From Strongyloides papillosus (lineage: Eukaryota; Nematoda; Chromadorea; Rhabditida; Strongyloididae): 64,000 nt of DNA. Below are positions 22,190-34,400 of this stretch, piece after piece (position 1 is the first letter of the stretch; each line of letters begins with the position of its first letter). The position numbers were made by a program, and so were the translations under genes. The notes beneath the pieces are model-generated. The model had not been told where the DNA came from, made no database searches, and worked only from the letters and a program-made list of their open reading frames with translations. Location: NCBI GenBank assembly GCA_005656395.1, contig SRSI01000066.1, forward strand, positions 620,001 to 684,000, in the 5' to 3' direction.

Positions 22190-25100
22190 TTATTTTGGAA
22201 TTTCTAATTGACTTGCAACTATTTTTAAAATATCAGCAGTTTTTAACTTCCAATGTTTGTAATCTTTTAGAACAGGCTGCCAAAGTTCCCCACTATGAGG
22301 TTCTGTTTTTGTACAATTTTCAAATACAATATTTTGTTCACTTTCTGTACCATACAAAAGTTCAAATTTATAATAAAATGCCCAGGCATCGCCGTTATCA
22401 GGATTCATTTTCAGTGATCTTTGGAACCAGTCTCTAGCTTTTTTGACTTTCCTTTCAGCCCAAAATAATTTAGCGATAGCAAGTAAAACGTTAGGATCAT
22501 TCTCGCACTTCTTCAATGCATCAACACTTTTTTTACGACGACCATGTCGATCTTCCATAAATATGGCTTCAGCCCACAAAATCCCACTATTTTCACATTC
22601 TTGTAATGCTCTAGATAATCTCTCTTTGGCAAGTTCTTTTAAACCACCTCTCCATTCAAGTCTAATACTTTCTAACCATAGTATAGGATTTTTTGGATTC
22701 TTTAATCTCGCTTTCTCAAGATCACTTCTTGCTTTTATTAATTGACCCTGTGATTCTTCTAATCTACTAAGTAGTATCCATAATGTAGTACAGTTAATAT
22801 TTTTTCTTATTCCATTAGTAAATACTTTTCGAGCTTCATCTATAACTCCTTGTTCAATGTATAATTGTCCTAACATCATATATAATTTTGGATAAGTGTC
22901 AAATTTTTCAATTCCATGTAATAAAATTTCTTTTGCTTTATCCAGATTTCCTAAACACCATTCAAACTTGGCTGATTTCATCCAGATTCTGGGAGAATCT
23001 GTTGATTCCTTAGCTTTCTTTAATAGCTTCCTTGCTTTTTGATATTCTCCATTTTCACTCTCGAGTTGGAAAGCAGCCAACCAGATTGACTCACTATTTG
23101 AATTGTTTTCGAAAGCCTGGGATAGAATCTTCCTAGCTTCATCAACATTTCCCTCCCGCCAAACACAATTAGCATACATTAACCAAATTACTTCAAATTT
23201 AGGAACATCCTCAACAGCTCTTTTTAACAAAGCAAGGTATGTTTCAGTTGTTCCATGTACTCTTTCGAAATTGGCAACTTTTTCCCAAATAAATTTATCC
23301 TTTTTAAATTTGTCTAACAAAATGTCATATACAGCTCTAGCACACCCAAATGCATTTTCTTTCACAAAATTTTCACAATCACTTAGCCATGTTTCTCTTT
23401 GATCAACTTCTTCAACTCCCATTGATATAACATTTCTTATGATAGCTTTGCATGTCCTTAAACATCCTGCTTTTTCACAATCTATAGCATCTTTAATCCA
23501 ATGAGATTTGTTAATTTCCACCATATTTCCTTGTAAAGATTTAATAGCACGATCTATGATTTTATCCACTACATTTATATTTCCTTTACTTTCTTCAAGT
23601 TTTGCAGCTGTAATCCAAATAAGTCGCTCTGTCGGAATATGTTCTCTGGCTTTATTTAATACTTTACGAGCATTTTCATATGTCTCTAATTTAGCTAATG
23701 CCAACCATAATTCAGTTGATGTTGGACAACATTCAACAGCCCTTGTTAGTAATTGTCTTGCTTCTTCTGGTTCCTCCAATTCAACAAAATTTTTCCAAAG
23801 AACAACAGATGATGGTACATTTTCTAGTGCCTTTCTTAATACCTTTTTCTTAGCCTTATTTTCTTTTTCAATATCTGCAGCTTTCAACCATATCCGGACG
23901 GATTGAGGAAGATAGCAAACTGCATTTGCAAGAATTTTTTTACCTGTTTCCGGAGGATGTAAACGCACCGCTTCTATCCAAAGATCTTCTGATTTAGGAT
24001 TTTTATCTGCTCCTTCCATTATGAGATTTCTGGCAAGTTGCATTTTCCCGGCTATCTCTTCAAGTCTAGCTCCAGCTATCCAAGCTGGTGGATGATAAGG
24101 ATTTGTTTCTCTAACAGATTTAAGTAATTGACGTGCTTTTTTAATATCTGATATATCAGCACCATGTTGTGGTATCATAGACTGCAATCCAGTGATATAA
24201 CCTTTAGGATCTATTACAGTCTGTCCAGAGACAGAATCGGAGGCCTTATTCAAATGTATATCCATAATTCTATTTTTAGCCTGACCAATCTTTACTAGAT
24301 CTAAATCCGTAGATGGTACTCTAAATGTTGATTGTCCACCATCAACTACAGATGTCGTTCCATTTTGAACAAAAGAATCCATGACAGAAGATGTCTGACC
24401 ATAACTTATTGACGAAGAAATAATTGAATCAGGAACAGGTGTGTATCTAAAAAATGAAAATTATTTTGGCAAACAAAATAAATAAGTTTTAGAAATTTCA
24501 AAATATTATCAGATTGAAAACTTATAATCATTTTAACAATGGTAGACTTCACATTTTAATTATGTTGCTTAATGTAGAAACTACTATTTAATACAATACA
24601 AAGTAGTAGCTGTTCAAAAAGCATTTTAATATTGTCTAACACTCAATGACATTTCTATAACACTTTTTCTAAAAATATCTTATACTAGATAAAAAAATTT
24701 AAGCTTTGCTATCATAGTAAATAAATTATCGTCACATAATATTTTAAAATTCAGTGTAAAACTTACTTATCTCCCCTTGGATTTCTTTTTGCTTTATTTC
24801 TAGCATCACCTACATCAGGAATAGCTAACCATTCGGATTCTGAAATACCAGCTAATTGTCTAGTTAAATCTGAGAATTGTTGATGAAAATCTGGTAACTC
24901 TTTTCTAAAAGATTCTTTTGCTTCAAGTGCAATTTTTTGCCTGTGATCTTTTCTACGCTCATCTAATCTATCGTCAATAGCTTGGTAAATTAAGTCAGCT
25001 TCTTCATCATCCTTTTCATAGGGATCCCTAGCAACTAAACTCCCCGAATATCCAAAAAAATTATTGAAATTTGAATCATTATAATCTGCACCATCATCTT

Positions 25101-25299
25101 CATCTTTTGGTTTTTTAAATGGTGGTAATTTATCGTCTGGTCCAGGAATACCAGCTGCTTTAGCTGGACCAATATCAGAACGAGTGGTGAAACCAAAATC
25201 ACCACGACCTATTCCAGGTACATAGCCTTCAGGACCTGATTGATTCCAGAAATGTTTACGATTCTTGTCGACTAAACTACCAGGTATAAAAATAGACAT
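22190..25299 (-). CDS. PRPF6: Pre-mRNA-processing factor 6 (U5/tri-snRNP HAT-repeat protein)
   Basis: Two exons (24767-25299 and 22190-24446) separated by a 320-nt intron give 929 residues (human PRPF6 has 941). The N-terminal PRP1 domain opens MSIFIPGSL and contains [20 protein letters not shown] and [11 protein letters not shown]. The exon junction reads [15 protein letters not shown], matching the RNPR.EKLTPVPDS wording of the family. From about residue 270 onward there are tandem HAT/TPR helical repeats with Trp-spaced motifs such as [14 protein letters not shown] and [21 protein letters not shown]6 bridges U5 and U4/U6 in the tri-snRNP in the nucleus. TXNL4A, another U5 protein, is encoded at 29604-30069. 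Confidence 0.95.
24447..24766 (-). other. Long intron (320 nt) in PRPF6
   Basis: GTAAGT donor and TTTTTTAG acceptor; phase keeps the PRP1 domain in frame. It is several times longer than the 37-60-nt introns typical of this window. I see no ORF or recognisable small RNA inside. Confidence 0.8.
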
Positions 25300-25858
25300 T
25301 AATAATTATTAATAAAAAAAAGGAAGTTTTGGAGGATGAGATAAGTTTCGTGAAAACACAGACAAACTACGGCAAAACTACAATTCCAAAATTTATCGTT
25401 TTAAGATGTTCAATCTTAATACAAGAACGTGATACCAAACATCAATTGTAGTGTTTACGATAAATAAAAGAGTTAACTTTTAAAAAATACGTTATGGAGT
25501 GATAACAATAACCTAAGTTAATTTTCAGTAGAACATAAATTCAAATTTTCTACTCCTATGAAGGAAACGCATTCGGATAGATGCCTCTGTAAACTAAATT
25601 ATTTAATAAAATCAAAACTAATTTCCATTTCTTTTCTAAATAATGTATTTCTTGTTTTTTTTTGATGGACCAATATGGTGCTCATCTTCAAGATAAATAA
25701 ACTTATTTTAATTTCCACTTACAGTAACAGTTTTCTCTTTTTTCTGACAACAATTTACATGTCTTCTAGCGACTAGTGGAGAAGTATTCATTTGGTAGAC
25801 ATTTTTACCTTAAGTTTTTGCGCCCGTAAGAATCGCATACATCTTTTCCACTTTTTCT
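25300..25858. promoter_or_regulatory. Divergent intergenic region PRPF6 / ALKBH6
   Basis: 559 bases between two start codons facing away from each other. The sequence is less AT-rich than most spacers here (for example near 25560-25600 and 25740-25830). No specific element was identified. Confidence 0.4.
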
Positions 25859-26545
25859 ATGGATGCCAACAATTATTTAGTTGAAAACTGTCCAGGAACA
25901 ATACGATATATTCCAAACTTTATAACAGATGAAGAAGAGGAGTATTTATTGCATTTAATAAATAATGCCCCACTACCAAAATGGGATTATCTGTCCCATA
26001 GAAGATTACAAATGTATGGTGGGATAATAAACAAAAATAAGGTTTTGATTCCCGATGAAGGATTTCCACAAGGACTTAATTATGTGATTGATAAAATAAT
26101 GTCTGTCAAAAATGGTTTTGAAATAAACAAAAGACCTAATCATTTGCTGGTTAATGAATATCTTCCTGGTCAAGGAATTATGCCTCATACCGATGGAGAT
26201 GCTTATTATCCTTTGGTTGCTACAATAAGTTTGGGCTCACCAATATTGTTAGATTTGTACAAAACATTAAATAAAGAGTGCGTAGATTCTTTTGATGACA
26301 GATATATTGGTTCAATGTTTTTAGAACGAAAAAGTCTTGTTATGTTATCAGATGATATTTACTCAAAACATCTTCATAGTATAGCAGAAAGAGAAGAAGA
26401 CGTGATCACAGAAAATGTATTTAATTTGAGTCAAACTAAGTTAAATGTCGGAGATGTTATTAAAAGAACAACGAGAATTTCACTAACATATCGACACGTT
26501 GATAAAGTAAGTAAACTGAATGTTATGGGTTTATTAAAAAAATAG
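25859..26545 (+). CDS. ALKBH6: AlkB homologue 6, Fe(II)/2-oxoglutarate dioxygenase
   Basis: Single exon, 228 residues (human ALKBH6 has 238). The N-terminus (FITDEEEEYLLHLINNAP, WDYLSHRRLQMYGG) and NHLLVNEYLPGQGIMPHTDG follow the ALKBH6 pattern. The iron ligands are the His and Asp of PHTDGD (about residues 110-112) and a distal His in SKHLHSI (about 171-173). The 2-oxoglutarate-binding arginines lie in RTTRISLTYR (about 203-212). All catalytic residues look present. AlkB proteins oxidatively demethylate nucleic acids; the ALKBH6 substrate is poorly defined. It is divergent from PRPF6, and its 3' end lies only 4 nt from the convergent ionotropic-receptor gene's stop codon. Confidence 0.93.
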   Translation: MDANNYLVENCPGTIRYIPNFITDEEEEYLLHLINNAPLPKWDYLSHRRLQMYGGIINKNKVLIPDEGFPQGLNYVIDKIMSVKNGFEINKRPNHLLVNEYLPGQGIMPHTDGDAYYPLVATISLGSPILLDLYKTLNKECVDSFDDRYIGSMFLERKSLVMLSDDIYSKHLHSIAEREEDVITENVFNLSQTKLNVGDVIKRTTRISLTYRHVDKVSKLNVMGLLKK

Positions 26546-26549
26546 AATT

Positions 26550-27929
26550 TTATTTATTTAAAAATGTTCTTACTAATAATCGTTTTACTAATAAAATTTT
26601 ATCCAATAAAATTTCAATTGATATTATGAATATAGATATACCTAAACCTATTCCAAATATTAGAAATAATTGTTCAAAGTGTTTTGTTAAGCTAAGAGTC
26701 ATTCTTTGAGGTCTTACCACATTGTTAGAAGAGGCTTTCTTTTCATTGTAACCAGAAGCTAAGTTTATTTGGTTAATTCCTCCCATTATCCTAGCTAAGG
26801 CATTGTTAAATTGGTTACGATTACGAGCATTTTGTTTGTTAAATGCAAATCCTCCATATGAACGAATTCCTGTTGGATCTCTTATAATAGTAAGACTATC
26901 TTTATATGACCATACACTTGCTACATCAGGAATAAACTCAACATCATAATCTGCATAGTATATACCACCTTTTCTTATTTGATCTATAATTTCATCAAAT
27001 GTAGTTGCTATGCGTATTGGATTTCGTTTGAATATTTGAGGCATTCTTTTACAATTTTCTTCATTACTACAATCAGGCATTTTATCTTCGATATATGTAG
27101 GAAATCTAATTCCTTTTTCAAGTAAATCTAAGAATTCTTTTTGATTTGTAAATGGTAATTGTTGTTTTTCAGGAGCTGTTAATCTACTATTCATAACAGA
27201 TTGAAAATAAACGTATATTACAACAAACATTAGTAATAGATTGCCTTGAAAAATAAAATGAGCAATACTTTTGTGTTTTTTCACATTTTGTCTAAGTATA
27301 ATACTAATAGGTTCAGTAAAACTATCAATTATCTTTTGTGGTAAAGGAATATTTTTTTCTTCTAACATTAATATAAAAAATTCTAAAATTATAACTGATA
27401 CAAGAGATGCTACAATTATGAGCCAAACATGAGTTGAAAATGTTGCAAAAATAAAATTTCTATAATCATTTTCCGTTGGTGTTGCAATTATGTAAATTTG
27501 TTGAAAAAATCTAAATGGATAAGAAAAAATAACTGAAGCGTTTTGTTCTCTTGAAACTGTTATTTTCATCGATGGCATCGCCATATCAATTATTCCATTT
27601 TGAAGTAATCCAAGTATGCCAGTATAATTCATTGGAGCATTCGGTAATGGGTCCCCAAATTGAGGATCAATACCATACTCCTTTACAACATCAATCTAAA
27701 ATTTCACATTAAATATTATAAATAGCTTAATTACCACGGTCCAATTCCATTTTAATAAAGCCATTATAATTTGAACCATTTCCATTTCAGCACCAGGTTT
27801 AGGGCATGGTTTTTTAGGAAGATTTGCAAAACAATTAAAAACATCTGGTTCGGCAGAAAAAGCCCCAATCCTAAATACAAAATCTGGATTATGTGGGCTA
27901 TAATTTGACATATCGTCTCTGAGTGACAT
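26550..27929 (-). CDS. Ionotropic glutamate receptor-like channel lacking an N-terminal ATD (copy A)
   Basis: Exons 27735-27929 and 26550-27695 (39-nt intron) give 446 residues, or 440 if translation starts at the second methionine (MSNYSPHN, 27909-27911). The S1 ligand-binding half includes GILGLLQNGIIDMAMPSMKI and the Arg of ITVSREQ. A membrane segment VWLIIVASLVSVIILEFFI follows, then a second, MFVVIYVYFQSVMNSRL. The S2 half spans about 215-380, and the last membrane segment is near 400. The amino-terminal domain of classical iGluRs is absent and the SYTANLAAF pore motif is not recognisable, as in insect IRs and the short nematode IR-like proteins. No clear signal peptide is encoded, so an upstream exon is possible. 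Confidence 0.83.
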
Positions 27930-28048
27930 TTAACATAACAAAATAAAAATTATATTTTATAAAGAGAAATACAATACTTATTTTTCGATAAATATTTGTA
28001 AATTATTTATATTAGCAATAAGTGGTTTTGAGAAGTCTTTAATATAAA
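27930..28048. promoter_or_regulatory. Bidirectional promoter of the ionotropic-receptor pair
   Basis: Only 119 bases (about 200 if both internal MSNY starts are used) separate the two divergent paralogues, so they probably share a promoter and are co-expressed. Confidence 0.45.
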
Positions 28049-29507
28049 ATGGCGACTATATCAACTTTCCAGCATATGATAATACTATTTTATTTGAAAA
28101 AAAATTATATAATGAGTAATTATACAAGTACTGAACGAATTTTCCGTGTAGGTGTATTTCCACTTATTCCTGATGCTTATGATTGTTTCTATAAAATGCC
28201 TGATGAAGAATGTGAAAAACCTGGTTTCGAGATGGAAATTGTATCAATTATATTTAAAATATTAAAATTGAATTGGACTGTTATAGATGTTCAAAAAGTA
28301 TACAATATTTCATTTGCTTCAAATATTTTTGGAAAAAAAATTCCTAATTCAGATAATTTCACAGGTTTGCTTGGTTTGCTGCAAAATGACTTGATTGATG
28401 TTGCCGTTCCTAGTATGAGAATAACTCAAGAAAGATTGGATGCTTGCATATTTACTCATCCAATAAGTTATATAAAACAGATATATATTATTAAAACACC
28501 AAGTGACTTCTTTAGCAATGATTTTATTAGCGAAACATTAGACAAATTTGTGTGGATAATTCTTTTTGCTTCAATAATTTTTATTACAATAGTAAATTTT
28601 GTATTTACATTACTTTCATTAAAAATGTTTAATTCTCAACATAAAATTAGAAAAAATATCGGCCAGATATTGAGTACTGCAGCAACAGTAAGTATTCTAC
28701 ACTATAGTTAATAATAATATTTTAAGAATACAATTTCCGTACTACTAAGACAACCAATACCAATACACGCAACTTCTTCATGGAACCTTTTTCAAATTAT
28801 ATTTATTGTATCAATTTTAGTTTTTTATAATTACTTCCAATCTTCTATGAATTCGAAATTAATTGCTCCAGAGGTACCACGTATACCTTTTACAAACCAA
28901 GAAGAATTAGTTCAACTACTAGAATCACACAAAACTTATTTAACTTATTATGACGATACAACACCTATATGTACATTATCAAAAAATTGCCAACGTCTAA
29001 AGATGGCCTTAAACAAAAATCCAATTAGAATACATAAAGATCAAAATGGTCTTAAAAATGAAATTCTCAAAGGTGGAGTTTATTTTGGAACATATGACAT
29101 AGATTTTTTCTCCTACCCAACATCAATATGGAGTGAAACTGATAACTTCATAGCAATAATGGACCCAGATGAAATAAGTACATTTAGCTCATTTGCCTTC
29201 AATAAAAACAAGCTAAAAGAAAGAAATAAGTACGTTATCACTTAACTTAATATATTTTATCTTTATTAGATTTAATGAAGCTTTATCAGGAATGTCAAGA
29301 GGCATAAAAACAATTGCAACAGCTGGAAAATACTATAACAAGAAGGAACCTTTTTCAACAAAAATATCTTCAAAAAATCTGTACAATAAAAGCTTAAATT
29401 TAACCCAAAATTTAAGACAATTGTTTATAACATATATATTTGGAGTCATACTGAGCTCACTGGTTTTAGCCATTGAATTAATCATCAACTACCTCCGTGC
29501 AACTTAA
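28049..29507 (+). CDS. Ionotropic glutamate receptor-like channel lacking an N-terminal ATD (copy B)
   Basis: Exons 28049-28687, 28727-29229 and 29270-29507 (introns 39 and 40 nt). The product is 459 residues from the first ATG, or 438 from the ATG at 28112, which opens MSNYTSTERIF and lines up with MSNYSPHNPDF of copy A. The order matches copy A throughout: GLLGLLQNDLIDVAVPSMRI, three membrane segments, YNYFQSSMNSKLIAPE, LLESHKTYLTYYDDTTPIC, GGVYFGTYDIDF, FSSFAFNKNK. The 21 residues before the internal Met are partly hydrophobic and might serve as a weak signal sequence. Copy B has one more intron than copy A. Ligand and ion selectivity cannot be read from sequence. Confidence 0.83.
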
Positions 29508-29603
29508 TATTTCAACTCAATTTCCGAGTACTTCATTGATATTTTATTGTAATTTGTCAAATAATGAAAGTAAAACAATATGAAAATTAGTAGTAAAAAT
29601 TAA

Positions 29604-30069
29604 TTAATACTTGTACTTTGTAGAATAATCTTTTGGTGAAACAACTAAACCACGACCTTTTCTAGCACCTCTATATACAGTTTCAATAATATCAATTAGT
29701 TCTTGTCCGTTTTCAATCGGCCAATTTATCTTATTATTATTTCCGGTACCTAAATCTACCATAATATGCTTATTTCGGAAGAAAAACATAACTGTTACGG
29801 GATCATACAATTCATACATTACGTTAAAACACGGAACTTGTGTAATATCAACAAGATAAATAACAGCAAAATTCTTTACCTTATTTGCAATTTTAAATAA
29901 TGTCTAAAAAAAGTAATATAAAAAAAATTTCCTAACTTACCTCATCCATTTTCATGCATTGAGTGTCCCAATCATGTCCAAAGCGAATTACGACGACTCT
30001 ATCCTCCTCCGATAGAATGGCTTGGTCGACCTGCCAGCCATTTTGAAGATGTGGAAGCATATAACTCAT
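29604..30069 (-). CDS. TXNL4A: U5 snRNP thioredoxin-like protein TXNL4A (Dib1)
   Basis: Exons 29941-30069 and 29604-29903 with a 37-nt intron give 142 residues, exactly the human length. The sequence is nearly invariant: MSYMLPHLQNGWQVDQAILS, VVVIRFGHDW, VKNFAVIYLVDIT, TVMFFFRNKHIMVDLGTGNN, GLVVSPKDYSTKYKY. It has a thioredoxin fold without the redox CxxC. Dib1 sits in the U5/tri-snRNP and must leave before spliceosome activation. The start was chosen at ATG 30067-30069 from the conserved N-terminus. Confidence 0.98.
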
Positions 30070-31458
30070 TTTCCTTGTTATTAGTAAAATAGAAAATAAT
30101 ATTCCTCAACGTCCTTTTAAATAACAAGGCAATTTCAGAGATGTGTGTATACAGAACAACAAAAGACAATACTCCACATATCATCCCAGCACGAAAATAC
30201 GGGAGAAAAGATATTTTCTCATTGGCAAAGTAGCCAAGTGAAGAGTCCTTACATTGAAAAGTCAATTTTGTATGGGTAGACGTCTTTTAATTTGTTGTGA
30301 GAAACTCTTATGACCACCTCCTGATTAACATAAAGTTGCTGAAAAAGAACTTCTGGCTATGAACTATAATAATAAACGATTTGCTCAAAGTTAACTTTGT
30401 CTGAATCACACTAGAGTAGTCGCTAAAATAAGTCAAATAATTGAGAAATTGTGATAAAAATGCTAAACTTCTGGAATGGGCAAAAAGATGCGGTATAATT
30501 TGATTATTTTTATATCATAGACAATCTTGCTATAGTTAATGTAATCGCTTCTTTTAATTGGATTAAACAAGAGAGTAAATTTTGGTAGTAGAAAATACCT
30601 CTCTTTTTTTTTTTAAATCGCATACTGCCAGTTTTTTCTGGGTCACACCAACGACACATTGAAAAAGCGATGATTCTTTGATATGAATATAGAATCGTGC
30701 ATTTAACTATGATAATTTCGTTACTTATATAACCACTTTTCTGTTTGCTGTGTATATATAAGACATTTTTTGTAGTGGTTATTCAGTCTTTTAGTAATAT
30801 GAGAGTTAGCCCAAAATAGTTATTACTATTATAAGGTGCTAAAAGAGCTGTGCTACCCATATATCTTTAAGTTGTAGTAGTTAATATTTCATGTTGTGGA
30901 CAAATATTTGCTGTTTTAAGTTATTATAAACAAATAGATCTGATTAATTATGTAAAGTAATCCTAATCCAATGTGTAAAAAGGGTTCGCCATTGATGTAA
31001 GTACTTTTCCGCGCCAATATAGCGATTTCCAAATAAGACATAGGTAGCATTGCAAAGTCTGACATAGCATTTGTCATCATCTATCGTAAAATGCCTCACT
31101 GTCATTGATAAAATTTTTGAATAATACTTTATTACTGTAGAAAGATAGCTACTTCGTGTTTTGATAACTAAGATTTAATTTTTATTTGCTTGGTCGCTAA
31201 ATTTTTTGTGCAAAATATTGCTTACCCCCTATTTTTTTTAGTCCTGGATTATAAAACTGAATGTTTTAGTAACTGAAAAGGCGATAGTACAGAATTTAAA
31301 TGAAAGGTTTGTAGAGTTTGTCTTTTTTTGTCTTATTTTTTAAATGTTTGGATTTTTTCTAGTTGTTTTTTAATGCTTAATCATGGTACTCGGGATTTAA
31401 TTATAAAAGTTATTTATGTTTTTATTCACGATTTTTACATTCATGTTTTTTTCAGGAA
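30070..31458. other. Divergent intergenic region TXNL4A / kinesin
   Basis: 1.4 kb, less AT-rich than most spacers of the window. No convincing ORF; the one at 29999-30265 is another frame across TXNL4A exon 1. The kinesin side holds an E2F-like sequence at 31005-31015 and a TTTTTTTCAG splice acceptor ending at 31455, three bases before the kinesin ATG. A donor for that acceptor could lie anywhere here (5'-UTR intron), or the site takes a spliced leader. Confidence 0.5.
31446..31455 (+). promoter_or_regulatory. Splice acceptor 3 nt before the kinesin start codon
   Basis: TTTTTTTCAG followed by GAA and then ATG. This is the strongest acceptor-like sequence directly upstream of any start in the window. 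It is either a spliced-leader trans-splice site or the end of a 5'-UTR intron. Confidence 0.55.
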
Positions 31459-34400
31459 ATGAATATGTCTGGTACTGTCTTCAAGACGCCCAAACAAATA
31501 CCTTCGTCTTCGAAAATTCGTTCAAATATGACAAGGTCTACATCTGAAAGAAATATATTTACAGGCGAAAACTGTACGAAAGAACCAAAAAGGAGCCTTA
31601 ATGGATGTGATCTTAAATCTGTAAACTCAGTACACGTGCAAAGGAAAAGCGTATCCTCCTGTTCGAATATAAAGGTATCACTTAGAATAAAGCCACATGA
31701 TGGATCACTAGAGGATGCTGGAATTTCCGTAGCAGAAGGAAATACCCTTAACATAAGACAGGGGGAGAGGGAATTAGCATTCGGTTTCTCTAATATATTT
31801 GCCGAAGATGCTACACAAAGTGAAGTATATGAAAGGACAGCGAAAGGACTGGTGAACGATGCTATTGCTGGATATAATACTTGTTTGTTTGCATATGGTC
31901 AAACAGGTTCCGGGAAAACATTCTCTATCTCTGGTACATCATCTGAGCCGGGAGTATTACAACGCTTTTGCAGTGATTTATTTTCATCACTTGTTGACGC
32001 CAACTACTTCGTTTCATTTTATGAAGTTTATAACGAGAGAGTCTATGATCTCCTAAACTACACTAGAGAGCCTTTAAGAGTTCGTGGTGCGGATGTCGCC
32101 TTCGTCGAAAATCTCACAAAGGTGCAAGTAAAGTGCTTAGAAGAGTTAGAGGTTCTTCGCGAAAAAGCCTCACTTAACAGGGCAACTGCATCAACATTAA
32201 TGAATGATCGGTCATCAAGATCGCATGTTGTGTTTATGCTTCAAGTTAATCAAGAAATTGGTGACCATAACATTGAAAATGTTGGACATAATGGCAAAAG
32301 GAAGAAATTTCTACGCACTTCGACTTCTTATTTTGTGGATTTAGCAGGATCTGAACGTGCAACTGATGTTGGGAGTGAACATTTCGAGGAAACAAAGTCA
32401 ATAAATAAAAGTCTTAGTTTTCTCCAGAAGCTTATCTTTGATTGTGCTGACAGAAAAACGTTTGTAAATTTCCGTGAATCTGTTTTAACTCGCTTGCTTA
32501 AGGATTGCTTTGGTGGTAACTCTAAGACTGTTCTTCTGGCTACGATCTCTGCAGACTTAAAGGATAGGAGCATATCAATAGGTACATTGAGGTTTGCATC
32601 AAAAGCTGCACTTGTTCGTCAACAACCCAAAGTTGTTGAAGATACAAGTTACGATCATATTAAGATGTTGGAAGGGGAAATTAAAGAGCTTAGGAAAATT
32701 ATGGAGGAGAACAATTCGTTTTGTAAACAGGGTTACCATGTTGCTAACTTCAAAAAACCGACTGCCCCAGCACTTATTGAATTAAATACGGATTCATCGT
32801 TAACGATGTGGATGCCATTGGAGAAGAAGATGCTAACCTTTAACGATGAGAATATTTGTTCAATTTACAATGGTGAGCCTTTTGTATGGTATCTTAATGT
32901 TTTGAAAGATGAATCAGTTTATGCAAATGGAGGGATGCTCAAAAAAAATGATGTCGTAGAGCTAAAACATTGTGATAGGATTGTCGTTTGTCAGCAGCAA
33001 TTCTTTATTGCCTACCTTGATAACACAACATCTTTTGATACTTTACCAAAATTAGATGATGTTCGTGTGGAAGTTGCGACAAATGAAGTTGCATTGCAAT
33101 ATAAAGAAATATTAGAGAAAGAAAAACAGGCGTTTCTTGAGAACGAGAAATTAATTCGTTCTAATATTGAAAAAGAATTAGATGAAATACGTCAGCAATA
33201 TGAGGAAAAGTTAATAGATGTTAGAGCTGAAGAAGAGCAATTACGGAAAAAAGCACTAGAGGAATGTCAAATGTTAAAGGAAGAGATTTTGTTAAAGGAA
33301 CAATTTGAAAAGGAATTACTGAAGAAATTCGAGGAAGTTCAAATAGAGTTGTTGGAACAATTGAATGCTACAGAGGATCCTGTTCTCGAAGACGCGAAAT
33401 TCCTCCTTGAGCGCGCAAAATATGAAGTTAATGTAGTTAATAAGATGTTGGAGTCATCAAATAAAATAGCGTTCTTTAAGACAAGTGTTATTGTTAAGGA
33501 TGTTCAAAAGTTGGATTTCGTCATCAGACTTCAAAACAGAAAAGAAAAAATCTATACGGATCTAACTTTCACGGAATTTGAATGGCTGAAGTGTGAATTA
33601 ACCGATGCATATACGAAGAGTGGGTCTGATGAGATGTTTTCTAAAAGATTTGAGGACATATTTTATTCACGTAATTATCCATGGAAAAACGTTAACACTA
33701 ATATGACTTCTGGGTTAATGTCAATGGCTGTGAGAAATTCAATAAAATTAACAGCAAGAAAACGTAAAAGTTCAATCGCTTTTACAAAAAAAGCTTTATC
33801 AACACGGAGACAATCAGCATTCACGGCACTTTTAGAATCAGCAAAATTCTCAGATGACGAAGAAGATGACCAGCTTCTTGGAAATCCATTCTTCTCTTAT
33901 CGTCTATTCTTACACTCTAATATAAGGAATATACCAAATTATTGTATTAGCACACCCTATCAATACATAATGGATATCACTATGAAGCTGGGAGAATCAC
34001 TTAGAGACTTAAAAAGTTTTATGAAATCTGACTTTAATAGAGCAATGGGTCTCAACAAACTTCATGATGTTGTTTCAAGTGTCAATAGTCTGTACACTTC
34101 GTCAGTTATTTTCCAAACAACTGATAATTATTTCAGCAAGGAGCAATTTATTAACTATTCATTATCTATTTTGGAAGTTAAGGAAAGTGTTGCTGCTTAT
34201 ATATATTCATTGGATTCACACAGTTTAAACGTTCAATGTAATATTAACAAAATAGAGGAGCAACTAAACGGTTTTCAAAAGACGTATGGAACATGCCTAA
34301 CATCTCACAAAGTCAATGCTGAGGAGCTTCTATATTGTATACAAGCATCTGACAGTTTCTTTGAAGGCTTTGTTTTTGGAGTTCAACAATTTAACAAAGA

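Noticed and set aside
22195..23906. Several plus-strand ORFs across PRPF6
   Set aside because: Antisense shadows of the PRPF6 coding sequence; Ser/Leu-rich with no conserved features.
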